From: Anaerostipes butyraticus
Lineage (GTDB): Bacteria > Bacillota > Clostridia > Lachnospirales > Lachnospiraceae
Direction of reading: 5' to 3'
DNA: 64,000 bases
Assembly (NCBI RefSeq): GCF_016586355.1
Contig: NZ_BLYI01000009.1
Span: 1 to 64,000, forward strand
Both the position numbers and the translations under genes were made by a program. Numbering within the stretch: position 1 is the stretch's first letter; every line of letters starts with the position of its first letter. Positions 24,587 to 31,712 of this stretch are shown piece after piece. The notes beneath the pieces are model-generated. The model made no database searches, was not told where the DNA came from, and worked only from the letters and a program-made list of their open reading frames with translations.

Positions 24587-24610
24587 GCTATTTTTAATTA
24601 AAAATCGTAA

Positions 24611-25810
24611 TTACACAACCTGAATCCGGGCAACTTCTGCCCTTGCATCCTCAAGATTTACATGCGTATATGTATTCAGCGTTACGCTGATCTCTGAGTG
24701 GCCCATCAAATATTGCAATGCTTTTGGATTCATTCCGGATTTTGCCATATTTGAGCAATAGGTGTGCCGGCATACATGCGGGGTGATGACAGGCATCTGT
24801 ACTTTATAAGTATTATTATACTTCTGAATGATGTGTTGAAAATAATGCTCCCAGTGCAGGGAATAACAGATACTTCCATTTTTATCAAAGTATAAGAATC
24901 CACTTTTTCCATCTACCATAGGTTCTGCTTTGGGCGGGTTTCGTTTTTCTATTATTTTCCGAAAACATTCCTCTACATCCGCACTCATAGGTATCTTTCG
25001 CGTTCCACTGGTTGTTTTAGTCTCTTGAATATAATATCCGATTTTTGATTTTTTCTGCAATTGGTGATCGATGTTGATCGTATGCTCCTTAAAATCAATA
25101 TCAGAAATCGTCAAACCACAAAATTCCGAGATGCGAAGGCCGGTTTTAAATAATATGTAAATTCCCTCATAATACCTGCAAAAATGAGGATCCTCCTTCA
25201 CAAACCGTAGGAACTTTCGTTCCTCAGCCCTGCTGATTGCCTCTCTTGTCACACTGTCATTCACAACCACTTCCATTAGCTGAAACTGAAATGGATTTTT
25301 CCTGATTAGGTCATCATCCACTGCCAACTGAAATGCCGGACGAAGAACTCCTCGGATCGAATGGATGGAACTATAGCTTTTCTTTTCTACCTGCTGAAGA
25401 TGTATCAGCCAACATTTTGCATCCGAAATCCGAACCGTATCAATCCTTCTTTTTCCAAATGGATCTTTCTTCAATAAATTGATAATTGTTCCGTATCCTG
25501 CAACTGTAGTAGGTCTGACACCGGTTTTTGTTGATGTATATTTTTCAACCAGTTCCAGTACCGTCATATTTCCGCCATTTGTTGCAATCTGCTCAAAATG
25601 ATCCGCCTGGATTTTCTTCTCCATCTCTCGAAGCGACAAAGTACGGCGCTTTCCTTTCGGAGCTGCATCGTTATGGTCTAAGCGCCAGCTATATACGCAG
25701 CGCTCCTTTCCCATCTCATCGACATACTTAAATCGATATCTGCCATCAGATAACTGTATTTCTCCATTGTGTAATATACGTCCTCTATGATCTCTCCTTT
25801 TTTCACTCAT
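24611..25810 (-). CDS. int: Tn916-type tyrosine recombinase (integrase 1)
   Basis: 399 residues. An N-terminal AT-hook-like/arm-binding part (MSEKRRDHRGRILHNGEIQ), a core-binding domain (about 90-190), then the catalytic domain with Arg in FKTGLRISEFCGLTISDID, the HVCRHTYCSNMAKSG box, the LMGHSEISVTLNTYTHV box and its nucleophilic Tyr. About half identical by eye to integrase 2 at 38923-40122. It uses the phosphatase-gene site rather than the loose A+T-rich targets of Tn916. GAAGGAG precedes the ATG. Confidence 0.94.
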   Translation of the reverse strand: MSEKRRDHRGRILHNGEIQLSDGRYRFKYVDEMGKERCVYSWRLDHNDAAPKGKRRTLSLREMEKKIQADHFEQIATNGGNMTVLELVEKYTSTKTGVRPTTVAGYGTIINLLKKDPFGKRRIDTVRISDAKCWLIHLQQVEKKSYSSIHSIRGVLRPAFQLAVDDDLIRKNPFQFQLMEVVVNDSVTREAISRAEERKFLRFVKEDPHFCRYYEGIYILFKTGLRISEFCGLTISDIDFKEHTINIDHQLQKKSKIGYYIQETKTTSGTRKIPMSADVEECFRKIIEKRNPPKAEPMVDGKSGFLYFDKNGSICYSLHWEHYFQHIIQKYNNTYKVQMPVITPHVCRHTYCSNMAKSGMNPKALQYLMGHSEISVTLNTYTHVNLEDARAEVARIQVV

Positions 25811-25944
25811 AATATTTCGTCTCCTTCATTAAATGTTCATTTAACTTGGAAGACCGTCTCGGTTTATTCATTATACCACAAGACCTTCTCTTCGCTAAGA
25901 TAAAATGAACATTATTTTCATTACTATTTCTTCTATTCTGTTAC

Positions 25945-26154
25945 TTAAACTGTACTGGCTGTATCCAGATAATCTTCAAACAATTTCCTTTTGAATCGAA
26001 TATGAGAACCTACTTCCAAAATAAAATCTGCTCCTTCATTTTCACCTGCGATTTGTCTCAATCTCTTTTCTCCAATTCCGTAATATTCTGCTGCTTCGGA
26101 AACATTTAAAGAATATTTCTTCCAAACAGGTATTGTTTTTTCTGTATAATTCAT
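25945..26154 (-). CDS. xis: Excisionase, element 1
   Basis: 69 residues from the ATG at 26154, 7 bases after GGAGG. MNYTEKTIPVWKKYSLNVSE, the AAEYYGIGEKRLRQIAG winged-helix region and FKRKLFEDYLD are typical of the Tn916 Xis/excisionase family. It lies upstream of the integrase, as in Tn916. The 135-bp gap to the integrase probably holds regulatory sequence; no clear promoter is assigned. Confidence 0.88.
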   Translation of the reverse strand: MNYTEKTIPVWKKYSLNVSEAAEYYGIGEKRLRQIAGENEGADFILEVGSHIRFKRKLFEDYLDTASTV

Positions 26155-26182
26155 TCGCATTCCTCCTTCCCTCGGTTTGTAT

Positions 26183-26965
26183 TCAACAAGGTTTTCGCTT
26201 TCCCATTTTCATACTTGCAATCGCTTCTCGTTTGCTTGTGCCTCCAACATACATGGGTGTACACATTTCCAAAATACGATCATAGATACGTCTTTTATCT
26301 AACATGGTCTCGCTTTTTATTTCTTTCAGTGGAAGATTGGTCGTGATGATCAAAGGTCGTCCCGAACGGATCCTGCGGTCTATGACGCTAAAAATAATTC
26401 CTAACGCATATTCTGAATTTCGTTCCACACCAAGATCATCAATAATCAAAAGCTGATATAAAGCCAATGCATTGATATATTCCATTTTGTCTGCCAGTGG
26501 AAATATATCATCGATAATGGTATTGAAATTTGTCATCTTTACCGTTACTTCCTGCTTTAAAAGTTCATTGGCAATACACCCGGCAATATAACTTTTCCCG
26601 GTACCAACCGGTCCCCAGAACAAACACCCAATATGATTTCTTTTCATTTCCTCCCAGTTATCAACATAGCTTTTTGCCTTATGCATTACCGCGTCTGACA
26701 TATCTGCATTCTCAAATGTCCACTCTTCCATTCTGCTCTCGTCAAAACAGATACTTGTATTTCTGCTGACTAATTCCTGGTACTCTTTGTCTTTAAAATA
26801 TTTTTGTTCTTCTTCATACGTTTTTCTGTCACAGGCACATTGTCTGGAATGTTTCTTCATCTCCATAAAGCCACCCTCAGGAAAAAAAGCTTCTTTCGCT
26901 TCCCCACAGACTTTGCAGTATTGCAAACCATCACTGCCTACACATACGGTATCTTCTTCTCGCAT
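26183..26965 (-). CDS. DnaC/IstB-like helicase-loader ATPase, element 1
   Basis: 260 residues from the ATG at 26965, which overlaps the stop of the replication initiator (TGATG). An N-terminal zinc-finger-like region (CKVCGEAK, then a CAC pair) is followed by a AAA+ ATPase with Walker A GCLFWGPVGTGKSYIAG, Walker B LLIIDDLGVER and sensor-1 PLIITTNLP. Such proteins load the replicative helicase on element DNA. The layout matches element 2 (40417-41259). It suggests element 1 can replicate as an excised circle. Confidence 0.9.
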   Translation of the reverse strand: MREEDTVCVGSDGLQYCKVCGEAKEAFFPEGGFMEMKKHSRQCACDRKTYEEEQKYFKDKEYQELVSRNTSICFDESRMEEWTFENADMSDAVMHKAKSYVDNWEEMKRNHIGCLFWGPVGTGKSYIAGCIANELLKQEVTVKMTNFNTIIDDIFPLADKMEYINALALYQLLIIDDLGVERNSEYALGIIFSVIDRRIRSGRPLIITTNLPLKEIKSETMLDKRRIYDRILEMCTPMYVGGTSKREAIASMKMGKRKPC

Positions 26966-27492
26966 CACAAACTCTCTCCTTCCCCATAGCAATAATTTAC
27001 TTCATGATATTTATTACTTTTATATTTCTCAGTTACTTTACTAGGTGCCACATTTCCGACTCCTGCACAGCCATTTTTACGACCAGATGATGGGTGCTTT
27101 TCCGACTCTATTACAGCCATCTTTTCAACCGCCTTATCATCAACCGTCTGTAAACCTATCTCATCCGATGGAATTTTTACATATAAATGATTGGGTTTTG
27201 AAAATCCACCGGATCTGCGAACCAATAGTCCCACATCATCCAATTCCTTCAATGCTGTTTTTACAGAAGATTTGCATTTGTCGATTTGAACAGACAATTC
27301 CTCTATCGGAAAAATCAGATAAACATTTCCATACTTATCTATCCATCTATTCTTTCTCGATATCCGTGCCCGGTCATACAAAATCATATAAAGAAATTTT
27401 GCAGTTTGAGAAATTCGCAGCTTTAGCAAAAACTTCGGAAACTGGAAGTACTGAAGCATCTGCTCTGACTCCTTCATGTATTCATATTTCAT
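26965..27492 (-). CDS. Replication initiator-like winged-helix protein, element 1
   Basis: 175 residues. YFQFPKFLLKLRISQTAKFL and SSVKTALKELDDVGLLVRRSGGFSKPNHLYVK are typical of the RepA N-terminal winged-helix family of plasmid and ICE initiators. It is shorter than the element 2 counterpart (about 244 residues) because the C-terminal DnaD-like part is missing. Coupled to the DnaC-like gene by stop/start overlap. The 0.7-kb region upstream has several dyads and may be its origin. Confidence 0.8.
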   Translation of the reverse strand: MKYEYMKESEQMLQYFQFPKFLLKLRISQTAKFLYMILYDRARISRKNRWIDKYGNVYLIFPIEELSVQIDKCKSSVKTALKELDDVGLLVRRSGGFSKPNHLYVKIPSDEIGLQTVDDKAVEKMAVIESEKHPSSGRKNGCAGVGNVAPSKVTEKYKSNKYHEVNYCYGEGESL

Positions 27493-27730
27493 TCTTTTCT
27501 CGCCTCATTTCTGTTTCTAATTGTTGTAAAAATCATTTTTATGCCGGCTAAAAAATGTTCTTACACATATACAAAAGATGAAGGGCATAAATACAGCCTC
27601 TTAATGAAAAATTTTTATTTTTCCTGCAAGAAATACCCTTTCATTAATACGAAACGCTGAGAGGCATTTTTACAGCCCCCTGAGGAAATTTTTTTATTTT
27701 TTCGGTTAATTGAATACTTAAAAACAAAAA

Positions 27731-28020
27731 ACACTCACCTATTCCAGGTGAATGCCTTATCAAAATTTCCTTATTTTGTTGTCTGTGACGCTTGCTCAGA
27801 TATGCTTGCGTATCTGCTAAAATGTAATTGCCAGCAATTATATTTTCACGTGGGTATGGGGACGTAATCCCCATCAAGATCTGCTACTCGTAAGTAATAC
27901 AAAATTGTCAAAATGACAATACTGTATTACACGGGTGGATCTTGCTCTGGTTATAACGTATGAATTCATACAATAATAGGCCCAAATGGGCTCTTTCACC
28001 ATTTGGGCCTATATATTGTA
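27731..28020. other. Dyad-rich non-coding region, candidate origin
   Basis: The 736 bp between the initiator (27492) and the nuclease gene (28229) hold no convincing gene; a 77-codon frame at 27644-27877 has no family features. Dyads: CACCTattccAGGTG (about 27737-27751), ATGGGGA-cgtaa-TCCCCAT (27856-27874), a nested pair GTAATACA/TGTATTAC around ATTGTCA/TGACAAT (27894-27930), and a long stem ATAGGCCCAAATGG/CCATTTGGGCCTAT (27976-28012) extended by TACAATA/TATTGTA. It could include a replication origin, an oriT or terminators. Confidence 0.45.
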
Positions 28021-28179
28021 AGTCTTTCGGATAAAAGAGTAAAAAGTAACTGTCCAAACTGTATGTTTTTATCATAGAATTGATTTTATTGGGGCCGGTA
28101 TAGATTTGCTATATTTATTTATCTTCTTGACACAGACAAATAACTGATCCAAATTTATTATTAGAAATCACATTTTTAT

Positions 28180-28209
28180 TTGTCACTTTCGCACATTTTA
28201 ATATATACT
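28180..28209 (+). promoter_or_regulatory. Promoter of the PLD nuclease gene
   Basis: TTGTCA (28180-28185), 18 bases, TATACT (28204-28209), then TTTAGGAGG and the ATG at 28229. Confidence 0.6.
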
Positions 28210-28228
28210 AGATTTAGGAGGTGTTTTT

Positions 28229-29464
28229 ATGCCGATATTAAATCAACCATTTCAAGGACAATTAGGTAATGTTCTTATAGACAAAATTGAAAACTATGAT
28301 TATTCTAGCCTTACTATTTTTTCTGCCTTCGCCAAAAACAGTGGTGTACTCAGATTAAAATCCTCATTGGAAAAGTTCAAGAAATCAACTGGGCACATCA
28401 AAGCATTTATAGGAATAGATCTAGATGGTACTTCCTACGAAGCACTTTTGAACCTATTTTCTCTATGCGATGAATTGTACGTTATTCACTCCGAAAATAT
28501 ATCAACCACATATCACAGTAAAATCTATCTATTAGAAAATGCTACTTGTGCATGGTGTGCCATCGGATCAAACAATCTAACCGGAGGGGGATTATGGACA
28601 AATTTTGAAAGTACTTCAATCCAGGAATACTCATTACCTACACAAAAAAGTGAACTAGACAATATTTATTCAATAATTAATAAATATTCTGATGATTCAT
28701 ATATTTGTTCTACTAAAATCGAATCAATAAACGACATTAATACTTTGCTAGATTCCAATTACATAAACAAAGAGGTTTCACAAAAAATCACAACAATCAA
28801 AAAAAGAACAATAGAAAAAGCAAATCAAAAAAAGAATCATCTATTTGGTTCTGAAAAAGTATCTATTCCTATTAGCATAACTAAAGAACGACCAAGGAAA
28901 TTGTTCTCTAAGGCAAAAACAACTACAGATGTCGATTTTATTGTTGATTTGCCAACTACTACACCAGCATTTACAAATGAACAGTTTTGGTTTGAGATGC
29001 GTAAATCCACTGGTGGGTCGAGAAATATTCTTGATTTATCAAAGCTTGGACAAATTGTAGAAGGCTCCGTTATAGGAACTCCATATGAATATACAGATCC
29101 CCATCGTATGTATGGAGGAGTTAAATTCTTTGAAATTGATCCAGAAGATACTACCAGAGAAAAAGATATTACCATCAATTACTTGGGAAAAGACTACTTT
29201 CCTTCCACAATTAAATTTGCTCCTAATAATGGTAGTTGGAGAATTCAATTAAAGGGCAAACCAACAGATGGTACTGATGAATTATCAAAATTTGGAAACC
29301 GTGGAGATTTTGTCTTCAAAATTCTTGTTTTTGAAAAAATTACCCCTGACTACTATGTTCTCTCACTCCTAGACAATAGTGAATTAGATAATATTAAATC
29401 ACTCAGTCGCGTATGGGGAAAAAACGGAAGTGGTGCTGCCTCTAAAGCATACGGAATGTTATAA
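28229..29464 (+). CDS. PLD-superfamily restriction endonuclease, NgoFVII/BfiI-like
   Basis: 411 residues. The N-terminal nuclease domain has one phospholipase-D motif: His96 and Lys98 in TTYHSKIYLLEN, then Asn115 in AIGSNNLTGGG. A linker rich in Lys follows, then a C-terminal region (NEQFWFEMRKSTGGSRNI to NNGSWRIQLKG, about 250-345) that resembles the B3-like DNA-recognition domain of BfiI/NgoFVII enzymes. Such enzymes work as dimers with one shared active site, need no metal, and recognise asymmetric sites. Two adenine methylases converge on it, as expected for an asymmetric target. AGGAGG precedes the ATG. The nuclease family is fairly firm; specificity is unknown. Confidence 0.83.
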   Translation: MPILNQPFQGQLGNVLIDKIENYDYSSLTIFSAFAKNSGVLRLKSSLEKFKKSTGHIKAFIGIDLDGTSYEALLNLFSLCDELYVIHSENISTTYHSKIYLLENATCAWCAIGSNNLTGGGLWTNFESTSIQEYSLPTQKSELDNIYSIINKYSDDSYICSTKIESINDINTLLDSNYINKEVSQKITTIKKRTIEKANQKKNHLFGSEKVSIPISITKERPRKLFSKAKTTTDVDFIVDLPTTTPAFTNEQFWFEMRKSTGGSRNILDLSKLGQIVEGSVIGTPYEYTDPHRMYGGVKFFEIDPEDTTREKDITINYLGKDYFPSTIKFAPNNGSWRIQLKGKPTDGTDELSKFGNRGDFVFKILVFEKITPDYYVLSLLDNSELDNIKSLSRVWGKNGSGAASKAYGML

Positions 29465-29472
29465 TATTTTTA

Positions 29473-29500
29473 TGGAACAGTGATTAAAACCACTGTTCCA
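29473..29500. terminator. Bidirectional terminator between nuclease and methylase genes
   Basis: TGGAACAGTG and CACTGTTCCA form a perfect 10-bp stem (29473-29500) followed by a T-rich run; it overlaps the last codons of the methylase gene on the other strand. Confidence 0.75.
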
Positions 29501-31712
29501 CTTCTTTTTTCGTATAATATTTATCAAAAGTACTTGCGATCTCTTTTATTTGCTCTGTAGATAGACCATACATAGCTCCTACTAAGCAATCCAACTCTGA
29601 AATAATCTGTTTTCGACTTTTTTTTGTGCTGTCACAAATATCGTTATTCTCAAATAAAGCACTCACTCTTTTATCTTTGGCATATAAGTACTTAATTCTC
29701 GCATATACATGATTTCGTATTGTATCCTCTTTATCCTGAAATACAATTACTGATTCATATATTTCTTTCTTTGGTACAGGTATTTGTTTAATTATAGTTT
29801 GAGTTAAGTCTAATCCTGCCATCTTCAATCTGACTATATAATCAAATATTATTGAATTAAACAAGACAAGTATTTGTAGCATATCATCAATATTGTCTAA
29901 CTGAAGTATTTGTATTGACTGGCATGTAGGTATTAAAGGTAACAATGTTGCCAGCATAGTTCTTCGATTTGTTGCAGAAGTCAAGCTTCTCCATGCAATA
30001 ATATAGCCCTCATGAAAGTTTTTTGAAAGATTATCCCAAATTTCACTTTTAATATAAAATCTCGCTTCAGGATATTCCGTGCCTGTAACATCGTCGATTG
30101 GTATTGCTGTAGCCTTATTCTTATATTTTTCGTTTTCATTCATACCCTTGAATGTAGCATAATTTCCCGTATAAAGTTCAATAAACTTTCCTTCATAAAT
30201 AGGTAAATAGCCCATTTTTTTCTCACGTAATATATGCTGTGAGTGATTAGTAAGATGTACTAACCTTCCGAAACGACAACCAGTATATTCATTTCCAAAG
30301 GTAGGATTATTATTATAAACACTACATAAAAAATCTAATTCTTCATTACTTGTTATATTCGGTAACATACCAGTTTCAGGATTTAACACCCTAAGCATTT
30401 CATTTGATATTGTTATTTTATCTTTAACATAGAATTCTCTATAATCATCTATATCTACTGCTATTTGTAAATCTTTTTTATTATCATTGCTATAATATAC
30501 AACAGAAAATTCCTCTCTCGAATCAATATTAAAAATCTTTTTTCGATTCATAAACATATAAATTTCATAGATTTTTTTAGAAGCCATACTATGTTTCATA
30601 AATTCACTATAGACCGGCATTTTCAATAATGAGCTTTTTACAATCATTCCTACAATACCTTTTTTTGATATATGTTTTAATGCATACTCTGTAAACAAAG
30701 CGTATGTATTAAGTTCACCCACCCTTGTATCAATAAATACCTCCTGCTTTTTTATATCTTCCTTTGCAATCTTATAGTCTTCTAGAATTGACCGATAAAA
30801 TTTTTGATTTGTCTCAAGAGCATTATTTACAACATTCTCTCGATTTTTCTTAGAAGCTATCAAATGTATATCCATGTAGTGAGAAAGGAATTTTTTTTCT
30901 TCAAAGCGAATTTTTTCCCAAGGTGGATTACCAATTACAACGTCATACGACTCACTAATATCAATAGCTAAATCAGAGTTATAATACCTTCCACTTAAAG
31001 CCATAGAAAACGCTTTCGTAGATTTCTGGGAATTACTCACAGTTAGCAATGGATTTCCTAAAATAATATGTTGCGCATTATTTCCTACATGTTCTTCTAT
31101 TAACCTAGACCTTGTAATCATAATTGCAATCGGATCAACATCCACTCCAACCAGTTTCACTTTAATACCATAATCTTTACATACTTTATATGCTGCAATC
31201 AAAAATGCTCCTCCGCCACAAGAGAAATCTGCTACGCTAATAATATTCGGATTAGTTATACAATTCACCAAGTATTCATCTATAGCTTTTTTAGTAATTT
31301 CATAAGCAAATTCTTCCTGTGTATAATAAGAGCCCAACGTATCTCTACTATTCTTTCCTCCTGAAAATTCAACAAGATTATTACACATACGATAATCAAC
31401 CGATAAATATGCTTGATATACCGCATTAATATCAATTTGAGTTTCATCATCTATAATCCTTGCAATTTCTTCAGCGATATTTTCGGTTGCAGGATAACTA
31501 AAAAGTAAATTCAAATTATCTTTTGATTCCAATCCTAAACTTATCGCTCGTTCTTTTACCCTATCAACTTTTCCAGTTGTATTCTTTATCGCCACTAAAA
31601 GAAATGCCACATATGAATATACCGTAAACAACTCTCTTATTTCTTCCCAGTTTTTTTCTTCACTGTTCTGATTAATATATGCAGACACTACTTGTCTAAA
31701 CTGATTTACCAT
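29484..31712 (-). CDS. N6-adenine DNA methyltransferase, Eco57I-like (M1)
   Basis: 742 residues. LGSYYTQEEFAYEITKKAID is the usual entry to the methylase fold; motif I is ADFSCGGGAFLIAAYKV (about 162-178), motif IV is NPPW (262-265, YDVVIGNPPWEKIRF). The C-terminal half (HEGYIIAWRSLTSATNRR and later DYIVRLKMAGLDLTQTII) is like the target-recognition region of Eco57I/TaqI-type adenine methylases. It protects one strand of the site cut by the PLD nuclease, in all likelihood. Its start lies inside the 3' end of the second methylase gene (17-bp overlap), so the two are coupled. Confidence 0.88.
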   Translation of the reverse strand: MVNQFRQVVSAYINQNSEEKNWEEIRELFTVYSYVAFLLVAIKNTTGKVDRVKERAISLGLESKDNLNLLFSYPATENIAEEIARIIDDETQIDINAVYQAYLSVDYRMCNNLVEFSGGKNSRDTLGSYYTQEEFAYEITKKAIDEYLVNCITNPNIISVADFSCGGGAFLIAAYKVCKDYGIKVKLVGVDVDPIAIMITRSRLIEEHVGNNAQHIILGNPLLTVSNSQKSTKAFSMALSGRYYNSDLAIDISESYDVVIGNPPWEKIRFEEKKFLSHYMDIHLIASKKNRENVVNNALETNQKFYRSILEDYKIAKEDIKKQEVFIDTRVGELNTYALFTEYALKHISKKGIVGMIVKSSLLKMPVYSEFMKHSMASKKIYEIYMFMNRKKIFNIDSREEFSVVYYSNDNKKDLQIAVDIDDYREFYVKDKITISNEMLRVLNPETGMLPNITSNEELDFLCSVYNNNPTFGNEYTGCRFGRLVHLTNHSQHILREKKMGYLPIYEGKFIELYTGNYATFKGMNENEKYKNKATAIPIDDVTGTEYPEARFYIKSEIWDNLSKNFHEGYIIAWRSLTSATNRRTMLATLLPLIPTCQSIQILQLDNIDDMLQILVLFNSIIFDYIVRLKMAGLDLTQTIIKQIPVPKKEIYESVIVFQDKEDTIRNHVYARIKYLYAKDKRVSALFENNDICDSTKKSRKQIISELDCLVGAMYGLSTEQIKEIASTFDKYYTKKEVEQWF

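Noticed and set aside
27644-27877. 77-codon frame in the element 1 non-coding region
   Set aside because: No ribosome site, no family features, and it covers several dyads that suggest a functional non-coding region.
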